Notes: generated by a model not told the origin, from the letters alone. A stretch of 64,000 nt of DNA from Echinometra lucunter (GCA_029962745.1 CM057157.1:3489048-3553047), one strand, 5' to 3'; counted from the stretch's first letter, positions 1-12,019 are shown. Made by a program: numbers and translations.

Positions 1-280
1 CTGATTTCAAATTTAAGGCAGACGATTCACTAAATATCAAGGAGAATGACCCTTCGAATTTTTATGTTTTCATGTCAAATGGCGCCTAATTGCATTCGAT
101 AGCTATATAGCGACAGCCTGACCACAATAGGAGATTGTATTGATATTGGCCGTACATCGAATGTGATCGAGGGTGGGGGGGGGGGGGGGGGGCGGTCGAG
201 ATGAAAAACCGGTACGCTCGAAGATAGGCCAGAAGTCTGTCCCGAACTGGTAATCCGATTTTACATATGAGATCTGACCC

Positions 281-420
281 CAGTGGCGTAACTACGGGGG
301 GCACGGGGGGGGGGGGGGGGCACGTGCACCCCCCCCCCCCCCCCCCGTGCGCATCCCCCCTTCCCGTGGCTGGCCAAAAATGAGAGAGAGAGAAGGAAAG
401 AGAAAAAAGGTAAAAAAAAG
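281..420 (+). mobile_element. hAT-like element end with G/C homopolymers
   Basis: cagtggcgtaactacgg opens the same type of terminus as at 2190 and 2727. Long G and C runs follow. The opposite end was not located, so this is a fragment or a boundary. Confidence 0.45.
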
Positions 421-584
421 AAAGAAAATGGTAGATCAGGAAGCGCTCCCTAGCTTCGCTCGCCTAGCATTTAAATAACTTATGCCGATGCTATTTACTA
501 TATGAAAGGAATCAGTTTGCAATCTAGTGTTATAGGCTGCTATTGTTCCACTCATAGAATGAATGTTTGTAATAACCACATCTC
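421..584. other. Unassigned sequence between two MITEs
   Basis: No gene, splice signal or repeat boundary was recognised here. Confidence 0.4.
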
Positions 585-1168
585 GGGCCCGTTGCATAAA
601 ACTTATTATATGACACCTAGATAGATCCCTGTCATTTGATTGGTTGTTTGATATTCATCATTTTTCTCATTGCACTATGACGTCATCAATCGTGCAAAAG
701 TGGCTCCATTTACCGTGCAATTTTGGATCCATACGATTTGCTCCATTGCACGCTGGCCGAGGGCCCGGCACACTACTTACGTAAAACGCTTGCGTTTGCA
801 GTGCACAGCGCGCTAGCGTATAGCGCTATTGATTTATTGCGACTTTATCTATTTTTAGGTGTCATATAAAACAAATAATGAATGTTTTTCCATTCGCGCA
901 ATGGACAGAATATTTCATTCGGTGAAAGACGAAATTATTGATCCATTCAACTCGGCTGCGCCTCGTTGAATGGATCATTTCATCCTTCACCTCATGAAAT
1001 ATTCCGTCCATTGCACTCATAAGCATTCATTATTTATATACTGTAATAGTAACTTTACTACACGTATTATAGTAACTTACTGGATTTTGATTGGCCGTTG
1101 CTCAACATGCCAATCAAAATCCAGTTATAGTATAGTAAGTATTATAGTAAGTTTTATGCAACGGGCCC
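585..1168. mobile_element. MITE with GGGCCCGTTGCATAAAACTT termini
   Basis: The left end gggcccgttgcataaaactt pairs with the right end aagttttatgcaacgggccc. The 584-bp interior contains a second, near-perfect hairpin at about 896-1016 whose arms are about 55 bp (gcgcaatggacagaatattt against aaatattccgtccattgcac). No open frame of interest is present. Confidence 0.85.
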
Positions 1169-2181
1169 CTGGATTTCACTCCAAGAAGTTTACTTAAAAG
1201 GGGCCTTCCTGTAGATGGCCTAGAGAGAGAGAGAAAAAAAAATTCCCATTTGTTAGTTTGCTAGCTCGCTACTCCCGCTAGAAAAAGATAGAAACAAAAT
1301 GATTTCGGGCACGGCCATCATATTCAGAAGCGAGTTAGCAAAGTATCGCAATATTTGGGCAGTTACAAAATTACCAACAACAACAAAAAATACACTGTAG
1401 TTTGCTGACGAATCCATACATTAACGCATTTTGTAGGGGGAAGGGGGTGGGCGTCGCTGACTTTGCTCACTTGTAAAAACAGAATGGTTCGGACGGTGAG
1501 CTAGGTACCTAAACCGATTCATGATTCAGCTCACAGAGGATCGAATAGATTATACAGATGTTAATATTTCGATGACAATATAACACTTCTATAAATGAAA
1601 AAAGTATAATTTCTTCGTTCGCTGCGTTCGCTCGATAGATAATTGTTTGATTTTTTGTTCAGAGCAAACGAATTGGGCGAGTGAGGTGACCAAAATGAAT
1701 AATTCAGATGTTTCATATGCTCACAATGTAATTTACCGAAGGGGTCAGCTATGTGAAGTTATGGATGCCAAGGCATATGCTTGTGGAGGTGGGGGGGGGG
1801 GGGGGCTCGGCGAGGAATAGGATTTGTATTCCGATAACTCTGTCCTGTCTATAAAGTTATTCTCTCATAGTCATTTATTCATTCGTTCCCATTTTTTTTT
1901 TTTGGGGGGGGGGACTAGGGGGGTCAAAATTTGAAATGTTTTAACAGACATTTTACTCTCATTCATTAAATGAACACGATGTATCAAATTAGCTTTCGCG
2001 TCAGCTGCTATGTTGGTAATTTTAGAATCCTTCTTCATACTCTTATTTCAGTTTTTTATGTGTATCGGAGGCTGGTTATCCGATTCGGTTCCAAATTCTC
2101 ACACCTTTTCCCCCTTTTTTGATCACTTGTTCATATATAGGTACGTCTACATTCCAGACTTCCAGTTACATAACATGTCTG
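1169..2181. other. Non-coding stretch with homopolymer runs
   Basis: This holds G runs at about 1790-1806 and 1906-1913 and GA-rich tracts, with no supported gene. Confidence 0.5.
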
Positions 2182-2229
2182 GTGCTCGCCAGTGGCGTAA
2201 TGAGCCAAAATATGTATTTTTTTTTTTTT

Positions 2230-2260
<31 letters not shown>

Positions 2261-2726
2261 CTCAATCTTTGCGAGGAGGGAAGCGACCAGTCCTGAGGTA
2301 CCCCCCCCCCCTCACGATACGGAGCTTTTTCATTTTTTGCGACTTAAATATGTGCAATCTGCAAAACCTAAAAAGAAAATTTTTAACTTCAGTTCGGTTC
2401 AATTTTCATTTTTTCTCATTTCCAACAAAAGAAGTAAATATCATAAAAAATAAACATTTGAAGTACAATACATGCAATATGAAACATCAAATTTGATGAC
2501 ATGTACTATTATGGATAAGCGTGTCATGAATCTACCTACCGGAAAAGGATTTTTTCATGAACTTGGAAACATGCAATCCAAATAATCTTCGCAAGTTTCA
2601 AAAAAATGCCAGCGTTACACAAAATACCTTATTACTTATGATAATAATACAGACAAAGACACTATGAAATAAAAGGGACGAGCATGTAGAGGGTGTGATC
2701 CAGTGGGTACCAGGGTTTCACTCCCA

Positions 2727-3861
2727 CAGTGGCGTAGCTAGGATTTCATTTTAGGGAGCGGTAGTGAGCACACGAAGCGTGTGAATCAGTTACTGAGCGC
2801 ACTTACACTCTAAAAAAAAAATCGTTGAAATTACTCAAAAAAATTTCTTCAACAGATTGCATTGATTATTTTAAGTAAAAGTAACTTACAGATATTTTAC
2901 GTAGAATTTACTTATTTTCCTTCTAAATTTCATAATCGTTGTAATATGCAGAAAAAAAAAATAGATTTTAAAAAGTTTTTGCTTTTTAAGCACGATACTC
3001 ACTGACACCATTTCAACTGTGATATGATTTAAACAAATGTCACCAGGAAACAATATCTTAATCATACAGACTTCACTTTAACACTTACCAGTATACTTTA
3101 TAGGGCACTGACATTTATATATATACTCGACGGATGCATCTTAACTAATAAATCGGTGGGAAATCTTCCTGAAACATCGAGTTTTGATATTTTCAAATTG
3201 AATGACGATTCAACGTCGCTCTTTTTTCTTAAATGAATTAAGAGTTATTTTACACTCCTTAATCTTCATCAGTATTTTTACAACACACAAAAATGATTGT
3301 TTTATTTAAAAAAATCATATCAACTTGCTCTTAATGAATATTCATGTATTATGTTAATCAGTCTCTACTTGAAAAAGATAAGTACATTCAATGTAACTTT
3401 TTTGAGTAAAACGTATAATTACTTCATTTGAGTTAACATTACTAAATTCATTCAAGTTCAAATTACTTAAATTTTCTTGTAATGAATTTTACTTTAAAAA
3501 TTCACGTATATTCAGATGATTAGACAGTTTAAGTTAGTAAAACTTTAATTGAGGGGTTAGGGACAAGACTTATGTTTTAAAGTGAATTCTACTCGGGCAA
3601 TTTGAGTACAAACTACGAATGGGTATATTATTTTTTACAGTGTAGGGGGAAGGGTGCAGGGAGGGGGAATTCCCCCCCCCCCCCTCCGACGTTTCTTTGA
3701 ATTGTTCCTGTCTGCTCCCGCTCTTCTTACGTTCTCTTACCTTTTTCTTTTCTCGCTCCCGCCTTTTTTCCTTGTATTTTTTTCTTTTTTCTTTCTTTTT
3801 TGTTGGCGTTTTGGAGGGGGCGACTGCCCCCAACGCCCCCCCCCCCTTGGCTACGCGGGTG
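2727..3861. mobile_element. Middle hAT-like element nested in the outer one
   Basis: It begins cagtggcgtagctagg and ends ggctacgcgggtg. An exact 8-bp duplication cactccca lies on both sides (2719-2726 and 3862-3869). It contains a third element at 2806-3642. Related sequence without the inner element recurs near 36940-37215. Confidence 0.85.
2806..3642. mobile_element. Innermost TA-flanked MITE
   Basis: Ends are cactctaaaaaaaaaa and ttttttacagtg, an imperfect inverted repeat with TA at both borders. The interior is rich in aaattactcaaa and ttacttaaa motifs. Length is 837 bp, AT-rich and non-coding. Confidence 0.8.
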
Positions 3862-4441
3862 CACTCCCATGGTATAGGAGCTTTTTGCAGTATTGATGGT
3901 TTGCAACTCTGTAAAAGAACGCTATTTGGGACTACAAACTTAAAGCCCGTGTTTAGTTTTGGTAAATCTAAGAATATTCATTATCAAAGTTTGAATCCAT
4001 TGTCAGATAAACAGATAAAACGAAGTGTTATATCATAAAACACATTAGTATTGATATCATGCGTGTTTTCTGCCTTGCTATGCATGCTATTTGGGAAATT
4101 ATGAAAGCGTTACTTAACAGTAGAAAGGAGGTCTAGGGAGAAATAATGAAATTTTCATGATATCACTAATATAGAATTGAAAATAAACCATGGTTGAAAT
4201 TTATTTTGGGGGGGGGGGGGGCTGACGCCCCCCAAGCCCCCCTCCAGTACGCCAGTGGTGCTCGCTGACATCTTTATTCCTCAACACGAGCTCTTGCTGC
4301 CAGTACGCTACCATGACTAGCCGCATATTTGTTCTAGATCAACAGAGCAGCACATCCTCCCTTTCTAGTGACGAGAAGACCGAAGGCGCCCTTTTTACCG
4401 TCCCTACATCAAGAAGGTCGTCGGCCCTCCTGGTCGCCCTC

Positions 4442-4597
4442 CAGGGCTCCGTTTCATACAACTTGTTATCGAGAACAAGTTCCAATAACTATTGCAAGCT
4501 ACTGAAATCATTGCATCTGAATGGCTAAGGGCAGATTATTTTGTCGTAGAAATGTGGCAGTTGTTACTGATAATAAGTTTTATGGAACGGGGCCCTG
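4442..4597. mobile_element. Short MITE with CAGGGCYCCGTT termini
   Basis: The left end cagggctccgtttcatacaa faces the right end ttttatggaacggggccctg. At 156 bp it is probably a relative of the element at 585-1168. Confidence 0.75.
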
Positions 4598-6109
4598 ATG
4601 TTCACTTCGCTATCATCGTCACCTCCACTGGCACGCTCGAAGATTGAGCCTATCTCAACCACAACGCGAGAGCTGAGCCTTATACTGGTCGTTGACAGGA
4701 CATTTTCATGCTGACATCCGCCTACGACATGACCACTCTGCACACAGTCGACCATGCCACCCCTACGGCACGAAGATCTGGCCTCACACTAGTCGCTCCT
4801 AGATGTGATTAGCAAACCAGCACATGTTGCCGGTGATCACGACTACTCCTTGCCTCTCGAAGCTAACACTTCAATCCAATAGCTGTGAAGTTACATGCCG
4901 TTTTTTGTTTTATTATTTTTTAAAAGGTTCAGATTGGAATCATAACATGGCACTGAAAGGGGCAAATACTGGTTGATATCGATGACGAATACACATAAAA
5001 AAGTTATGTAACATAACTCCGCCAAAAGGTGGCGCTATAACACTATGGAGTGTTTTTTGTTTTTCTTTCTCTCTCCCTCTTTCTATTCAGTTTCCATAAA
5101 CAGTGGATCGAGAATAAAGATCTGTTGTAAGACTTCACAATATTGAAATCCAAATAACTACGGAGTGTGGTAAACCATATTTTACAATTAACATTATAGC
5201 CATGAAAACCATAGAATTTGTCTAAGAGTAGAGAAAAGGGTAGAGAGATCAGCTACATGCATATAAGCTGCTTTTATCGAATCAAAACACGAACAAAAGC
5301 ATATCAATTCAAAATCAAAACATGTCTGGTTAAATGTAATTATACACAACATCCCCCATCGAATGTTATACCATGGAACTATGCTGTCTAGCTTAAAACA
5401 ACAATACAATAATCACAAAAGGCATTGTAGTTTAGATGAGATGTATGAATAGTTTTTATTATTCTTATACACTGATATTTGGAGAGAATAATGAGGAACA
5501 GCTTCAAAACCAGTGAAATCAGATATACTAATATAACCCCTAATACTGGTCTAAAACTGGCTATAAACAAGTCTCTGAAAAAATATCAAAACTTGCACTC
5601 ATTTTAGAGGCAATAAAAATATCAGGCTGGTAAGTATGAACAAGACAGATTATTGATTACTTGATACTGTGCAATATGCTTTTAAACACATACAAAAATA
5701 GAACTGAGTATCACTCTATGAAAAATATGCCCTACATGTGCCTTTCCTTTAAGCTAAAAACAAAGACTTGTGAATAATTATGAATGATGAAACCACTGGA
5801 CATCCCAAGCAGTAGGTATTTTTCATACCACTATACAATCATGGAACAAACATTGATACTGTCATAATCATAAACCAATCAACTATCACCAATCAAAAAT
5901 AGACATATCTCATCATAACAGTGCAGGTATAAGAATCACTGTAGATATCATGCACTTGTCACTGATAAAAATAATAGAAGTGGAATAGGAACTTTGCTCC
6001 ATATTGTCTAGGAAAATCATTACTAAAAAAAAAAAAAGAAACACACACCAGTTTATAAAGAGGTTCGTCACACAGTATCAAATAATACCAAAATACATGT
6101 TCTAGCAGT
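4598..6109. other. AT-rich non-coding stretch outside the left arm
   Basis: No PTP exon continues here, so the degenerate copy lacks anything upstream of the YWPEEGS exon. No other coding or repeat feature was recognised. Confidence 0.5.
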
Positions 6110-6250
6110 GATGTCTGTAAACAATATTGAATACTACATGAACTTTTAAGAATCACATGAATAGAAATGTGGACTTTGATCCAAAGTTTAAGTACCCTAT
6201 CCCCAAAAGCCAACAAAAGAATTCTATAGTATGCGGTTGCTTTTGTTCAG

Positions 6251-6379
6251 GAGACGTGTGTTCAGTACTGGGCTGCATGCGGCATGTCACTTGCATCGCT
6301 GGAGATCACTGCACTTGATTCAGAGAGTACAATGAAATTTGTGAAAAGGAGATTCAGCGTGACTTCTGACGATGGAAAG
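6251..6379 (+). pseudogene. Degenerate copy of the D2 YWPEEGS exon
   Basis: This is the inverted-repeat counterpart of the exon at 27518-27649. The acceptor (tgttcag) and the start ETCVQYW remain. PEEGS is scrambled to AACG with loss of one codon, and several other residues differ. The functional donor gtatgtg has become gatgtg, so the GT at the splice junction is lost. Sequence from ITALDSEST to KRRFSVTSD is still clear. It is read on the plus strand. Confidence 0.8.
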
Positions 6380-7218
6380 GATGTGTATACATGTAGGTGG
6401 GATGCTTTGTAAAGGATCAGGAGCTAGTGTTTTTTTTTCCTTTTTTTCTATGGCTAAAAGTCATGGTGAATGGCATATAAGGCTTAACTTTTGTTTTCTT
6501 TTTTTTTACTGATATTATTTTTAAAAATTTTATTTCAAACGAGCTGTATTGTCCGTTTTTTTCAAGGCGCTCAATACAATGTAAATGATGAGGCTGTTAC
6601 CTTAAACTTTTGAGGGATGGTAACGAACTTAATTTATGGACATTTTTCTTGTGTATTATTTATTTATTTATCAATTCATTTATTTATTTTGTCTTATTTA
6701 TACAGGATGGCCCCTTCAGTAATCTAGACCTGTTTTCCAGGGGGCCCTGTAAACAAATATATACAAGATAACAATCATGACCAACAAAATAAACATAACT
6801 CAATACATGAAACAAGGTAAAACAACATTTGATGAAAATAGGAAAGTGGGGAATGAGACTGAAAATAATAGTTTGCAACCAGCTTTGAAAAGGAAACGAA
6901 AGCTAAAATTATTTATTATTCAGAAGATTGAATTCATAATTATAGAATACTTCCATAATTATGAATATAAATACTTTTGAGACATATAGTGTACTGACAA
7001 AGTGGAAACATTGACGGCACAAAGCTTGAGAATTATCGATGAATGTTTTTTTTTTTTGGCAGCAAGAAGCTTGTACAATTTTCCTGACTTTGGATATTTT
7101 GTAGTACAATGTCTTATTGAAATAATTTTGTAGTTATAATCTTTTGGCAAATCCAGAAAACTACACGTAACAAGTTAATTAAATTTTATTTTCTATTTTA
7201 TAATGAGGTCGCTTGTCC

Positions 7219-7300
7219 ACAATGGAAGCACTGTGGCATATTGGTAAAGGCTCATTACTCTTCTGCGAAAGGTCCTGGGTTTAATCCTCAATGGGCACTT
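7219..7300 (+). mobile_element. tRNA-like SINE head shared by both arms
   Basis: tggcatattggtaaagg and gtcctgggtttaatcctc resemble Pol III A and B boxes. The right arm has the inverted counterpart at 25735-25800 (gaggcttgaacccaggac). Insertion therefore predates the duplication. Acceptor-stem pairing was not verified, so a functional tRNA is not claimed. Confidence 0.55.
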
Positions 7301-7716
7301 ACATTTTTGGGCTAGATTTCTTAACTGAAGAGTTGTCCCACTCTAAATGAGGACCTAACAATAATTTGCAGGGCCGTCAGGAAGAACAGCACTGAAGCTC
7401 ATCAGGCTTCCCCGATTTAAGGCATCTTATCAAAAGTCAGAGCCAATTTAGAACGCAGCCTTTAGCATCTTTCCCGCTCAGCGTCTTTTCCCCTCCGATC
7501 CTCCCGTTTCTCTGTTGACAAAAGAACAGGGGATCAGAAAAAAAAAAACCGGATGTAAAAGAACCGTCGCGGAGAAGGCGATCAAAGACGTGGGACAAGA
7601 CTATTGATTTATTTATTTTGAATTAAAAAAAATTATTTTAAAGTTTTATTATCATTACTGTCATTTTTGCTATTACAATTGATATTACTATTACTATGAT
7701 TATTATCATCATTTCA

Positions 7717-7831
7717 AGACGTGACTGTTGAACACTTTGAGATGCTTGGATGGAGTATATCATACCACAAACCTGACTCCGCTCTGTCATTGTTTCGTCT
7801 TATTGAAGCAGTAGAGATCAGTGTCAAGGCA
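7717..7831 (+). pseudogene. Truncated copy of the D2 WPD/Cys exon
   Basis: This is the counterpart of the exon at 25322-25470. VTVEHFEMLGW is recognisable and the frame stays open to SVKA. At 7831 the sequence jumps to what is intron about 1 kb away in the intact arm (24342). The GPAIVHC segment with the catalytic Cys and the splice donor are therefore deleted. The acceptor context has also shifted (atttcaag instead of atttcag), which alone would change the frame. Confidence 0.8.
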
Positions 7832-8034
7832 TGCTCTAGTAACATTAGACAGGACAAACTAATATTCACGTAACAAAAGTGAAAAAAGGAGAAATGCTTT
7901 AAGGTTATGAATAATTTTGTTTTAATGGTATTCAGGAAGTCTGGAATGACTTTACCAGTAGTAGGAGAAGAGTTATTTATTCTTCCCATTGATGGACCGC
8001 AATCAACTATTTTGTCACTTTAGCACCATGGTGG

Positions 8035-8230
8035 TGAATTGGGTTTTTACAGACGTGTGTCAATCAATTCTGATTTTTTTACGTCTTGGACCGACCTTTA
8101 ACGTCACCATCCGAAAGACGTGGCAAATGTAGATTCATGTCTTGCCAAAGGACATTAGTGATGCTGCAGGGATTCGAATCACGGACCTTGGGGTTCAAAG
8201 TCCGAAGAATTATCCACTGAGCCATGAATT
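8035..8230 (-). mobile_element. tRNA-derived SINE fragment, left arm only
   Basis: On the minus strand the sequence starts ggctcagtggataattc and continues to gattcgaatccctgc, giving A- and B-box-like segments. The body shares gtcctttggcaagacatgaa with the SINE at 9127-9487. The right arm around 24150 has the flanks without the insert. Confidence 0.7.
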
Positions 8231-9126
8231 ACTAGATTTATCTGTTTATTTAGGTGTTGGTTTTGCATAGAAAAATTGGTTAAAAGCCTGTGAAAATCCC
8301 TCCAGGTGAAAAATAAGCTATTCACCACACCTACCCTCTGCAGGAATACCCGCAATTTGTAGGTTTTGTCATGATGTGGTTTGAATGACATACAACCTAT
8401 TGAAGGTCATTTCCTGCTTCGTTGTTCTGATTGATCTGAATTACAAATAATTGCATTCCCCTTCCAAGGTTAATGTCATTTATTAAGGCTTTAAATTGCA
8501 ATAAGTTTCATTATCAAATGCAAATATCATAGAAATATTATTAATAAAAAGTATTTATTCTTTGGAGTATTTGGTAATTATCCAATGTTATTTACCCATT
8601 TAGCAAATATCAAGCAGTCAAGTAAAAATTGTTCACTCACTAAATATTCCTTTTGTACAGTTTATTTCGAATTTGTGCATGGCGACTGAAATTTTCAACA
8701 CCTCTCTTCCTTGTAGTTTCGTTATGACAATTATGTATACATGTATGCCATTTATGCAAACATTATTAGGTTTTACAGGGAAGTTGATCTTTATATTTTT
8801 GCCAGAATATCGTGGAATAGTTAATTTCTCACCATGATGATAACCTGAAGTTCAGTATTGTTACTTCCTCTATTCGCAAGGGATAAGTAGTTTGTAGTTT
8901 CGGTTGGGTACTTGTAGCTCACTCATAATAGTAAACAGTTCATAAAGAGAGTCATTTTTTCCATTAATTTTAGTTGGTAAGCATGGCAGTCCCAGTGGCA
9001 TGGAAAGAAAGTACATGTACCTACAGGACATATGTTTTGCAGCACTCTACTGTCAATTTCTAACAGATTTTGCATTTCTAAAATGCAATTGAAATCCTTA
9101 CAGCAATCCTATTTTCTAATCACCAT

Positions 9127-9487
9127 TCCTAATAATAATAATAATATTCTGGATTTATATAGCGCCTAATACATCTCCAAGATAGTCTCTAAGCGCTTTA
9201 CAGAAATATTATTACCCCGGTCATCGGATTCAGGCTTGCCCGCATACAATGCATGCACCTTCTCCACTCCCTAGGGAGCATTCCAGCCAGGCGCCTTTTG
9301 CAGGCGCGCACAATGCTAAACAAATCACAATGACTTTCGCATCCTAACGGGTACCCACTTAACACCTGGGTAGAGAGTGGCAAATGTAGATTCATATCTT
9401 GCCAAAGGACATTAGTGCCGCGCCGGGATTTGAACTCGGACCACGAGATCTACAGTCCGGTGACATATCCACTAGACCACGACACCT
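9127..9487 (-). mobile_element. tRNA-derived SINE
   Basis: Read on the minus strand, the head has an A-box-like tggtctagtggat and a B-box-like gagttcaaatcc. These are followed by a unique body and a tail in aggcgctatataaatccag plus ATT repeats. These are the parts of a Pol III-type SINE. Confidence 0.78.
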
Positions 9488-9719
9488 CTACCCCCCCCCC
9501 CCCCCCATGCATTCTGGTATTCTATGTTTACTTAGCAAAAGAGGTGTTCTTCTCAACAGCTTTGACAAATTCAGACTTGTTGGAACAGTATTCTGGATCC
9601 ACCTCTCGCTTTATCTTCCTTATGACAAGACAGGCTCTAGAGTCAAACAAGTGGTAGAGTTCTATTTGGTATGGTGGGGAAAGTGACTTGAGAATGCAAA
9701 AGCTACAGGCTTCACAACA

Positions 9720-9845
9720 ATAATGATAATAATAATACTCTGAATTTATATAGCGCCTAAAACATTTGTCTGTGCTTTACAGAAATAGTGCTTTACAGAA
9801 ATACATACCCCGGACACAATGTATGCATCTTCTCCACTCCCGAGG
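9720..9845 (-). mobile_element. 3' fragment of the same SINE family
   Basis: The tail (tttatatagcgcctaa, tgctttacagaaata) and part of the body (cttctccactccc) match the SINE at 9127-9487. The tRNA-like head is missing. Confidence 0.65.
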
Positions 9846-10194
9846 GATATACATAAGAACTGAAATCACTTAAAATTTTTCTCTTTCATTATAATGTTTT
9901 TGGTTTTTTGAGGTTTATGAATAACTTACTGCATGAAAAAAAAAAATCATCTTCAGTGACTTTCATTATGCGATTATTACTGAAATATGTATTTATGCAT
10001 GTAATTTGCATAAATAATAATATTTAATGAAAAGATAGAGAATTAAATATAAATAATGATGGATTTGTATTCTTTACATGATCATCAAGGCTGTGCAAAA
10101 TTCTGCAGCAGTCAGTCTTGGTGCGGCCAAGATATTAACATGTTGACTGCTGAATTGTCTATTGCAATTGAATTTACATGAAGAGGAGCTACCC

Positions 10195-10585
10195 GGTTCC
10201 TAGGCAAGGGGTAAAAAAAAAAAGGGGGGGCATCATGGCCCCCAAATCCTTAATACCTAAAAAATAGTCGAGTCTTTTTAGGGCTGAACCTTCCTATTAA
10301 ATATTCTTTCCCAATCGTACATGCACCATGGGCAACGTTATGGGGGGGGGGGGAAGGGGGCAACTGGCCCCCTATAATTTTTCAAGTGAATCAAAAAAAT
10401 AAATAAATAAAGAAGAAAAAATAGGAAGGAAAGGAAAAAAGAGTATGGGGTCAGGGGGAAGCGAGGGCTTGGTCATGCAACGATACACTAACCTTACATT
10501 TGTTCATTTAAAACATATCAGCTCACCTATGGGTCATCTACCCCCCCCCCCCCCAATCAAAATATCATGGTGCCGCCCCTGACAT
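10195..10585. mobile_element. G/C-tract repeat cluster shared by both arms (left)
   Basis: Blocks such as ggcaaggggtaaaaaa, ggggggggcatcatggcccc and ccatggtgccgcccctga recur inverted at 22370-22745. The unit probably derives from an hAT-like MITE with homopolymer cores. It sits in the intron 5' of the P-loop exon. Confidence 0.55.
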
Positions 10586-10656
10586 GCATTTAAGCATGGT
10601 ATTATAAGCAAATCCCTGTTAACATTTTCACCATTTTTCTCTGGTTCTATGTGCAG

Positions 10657-10793
10657 AAATGGAATTGGTCGTAGTGGTGTATTCTGTGCCTTGTGGTCTG
10701 TCATGGAAAAAGGTCAGACGAGACAACACAGTAGACATCTTCCAAGTAGTCAAGAGACTTAGGTCCAACAGACCTAATATGGTCAAGACCTTG
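10657..10793 (+). pseudogene. Frameshifted copy of the D2 P-loop exon
   Basis: This is the counterpart of the exon at 22160-22295. The gtgcag acceptor and NGIGRSGVFCALWSVMEK are preserved. A run of five A instead of four after the Met codon then shifts the frame, making the exon 137 rather than 136 bp. A homopolymer error could mimic this, but the two other exons of this copy carry independent lesions. The end of the exon begins the expanded 76-bp array. Confidence 0.8.
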
Positions 10794-11575
10794 GTAAGAG
10801 TTCTCAGTAGACATCTTCCATGCAGTCAAGAGACTTAGGTCCAACAGACCTAATTATGGTCAAGACCTTGGTACGAATTCTTACTGGACATTTTCCAAGT
10901 AGTCAAGAGACTTAGGTCCAACAGACCAAATATGGTTGAAACCTTGGTAAGAATTCTTAGTGGACATTTTCCATGCAGTCAAGAGACTTAGGTCCAACAG
11001 ACCTAATATGGTTGAAACCTTGGTAAGAGTTCTGAGTAGATATTTTCCAAGCAGTCAAGAGACTTAGGTCCAACAGACCTAATTATGGTCAAGACCTTGG
11101 TAAGAATTCTTACTGGACATTTTCCAAGTAGTCAAGAGACTTAGGTCCAACCGACCAAATATGGTTGAAACCTTGGTAAGAATGCTTAGCGGACATTTTC
11201 CATGCAGTCAAGAGACTTAGGTCCAACAGACCATATATGGTTGAAACCTTGGTAAGAATTATTAGTGGACATTTTCCATGCAGTCAAGAGACTTAGGTCC
11301 AACAGACCTAATATGGTTGAAACCTTGGTAACAATTCTTAGTGGACATTTTCCATGCAGTCAAGAGACTTAGGTCCAACAGACCTAATATGGTTGAAACC
11401 TTGGTAAGAATTCTTAGTGGACATTTTCCATGCAGTCAAGAGACTTAGGTCCAACAGACCTATGGTTCAAACCTTGGTAAGAGTTCTTAGTAGACATCTT
11501 CCATGCAGTCAAGAGACTTAGGTCCAACAGACCTAATATGGTTGAAACCTTGGTAAGAATTCTTTGTAGACATTC
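10738..11575 (+). repeat. 76-bp minisatellite built from exon end plus splice donor (left, ~11 units)
   Basis: The motif gacttaggtccaacagac recurs at 10756, 10832, 10909, 10985, 11061, 11138, 11214, 11290, 11366, 11442 and 11515, a period of 76-77 with a final 73. Each unit contains the coding end of the P-loop exon, a ccttggtaag donor, and a tttccatgcag or tttccaagtag stretch that resembles an acceptor. The period is not a multiple of three. Confidence 0.95.
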
Positions 11576-11692
11576 AAAAGCCTAATGGCTTGGATATTAT
11601 TATTTATGGGTTTTGTATATTAAACTTGACATCAATAAGTCAATGTTTTTCAAAGTATGACCAATGCAATGAAACTACAATTTTTCAAAATA

Positions 11693-11867
11693 TAGTGGAA
11701 TTTCGGTATAACGAGATCTCATATAACAATACTCCTGATATAACAAGGTAATATTCCGGTCCCAGCTATTTATATTTTATTGTTTTTGAACTCTGATATA
11801 ACAGGATTCCTGCTATAACAAGGTAACGTTGATGGTCGCAAGGACCTCGTTATACTGAGTTTCCTGC
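11693..11867. mobile_element. Tigger/pogo-like MITE, left arm only
   Basis: Ends read gtggaatttcggtataacga and cctcgttatactgagtttcc, an inverted pair resembling Tigger-type termini. Internal copies of ctgatataacaaggtaa occur. The right-arm homologue near 21650-21665 goes directly from the aatttttcgaaata block to the flank, so this is an insertion in the left arm. Confidence 0.65.
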
Positions 11868-12019
11868 TTCCTGTATTTATGAGGAATTGTCCAGCACAAT
11901 GTAATTGTATTGCTAAATATCTTAACAAGCATGTATGCATATGAAATACATTTAAAGTATGATAGTGTATTATGTTACATGTATGTTAAACCATTGGTAG
12001 CTTTTGTTGACTAATGGTA

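Larger units (their letters stand above)
2190..4257. mobile_element. Outer hAT-like non-autonomous element of a nest
   Basis: It starts cagtggcgtaatg and ends agtacgccagtg. The 8-bp sequence gtgctcgc flanks both sides (2182-2189 and 4258-4265), as for hAT insertions. Long T/G and C runs sit just inside. It is interrupted by a second element at 2727-3861. No transposase remains. Confidence 0.8.

Noticed and set aside
3570..3896. Lys/Glu-rich or Phe-rich small proteins
   Set aside because: They are translations of T/C-rich low-complexity sequence inside the nested hAT-like element. Similar frames at 49325-49593 and 54748-54974 are rejected for the same reason.
9507..9715. Possible gene fragment (YVYLAKEVFFSTAL…)
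   Set aside because: Two frames stay partly open, but no family, splice site or counterpart in the right arm was recognised. It lies between SINE pieces.
10738..11575. CRISPR-like array
   Set aside because: There are no unique spacers. The whole 76-bp unit repeats, and the context is a eukaryotic intron.
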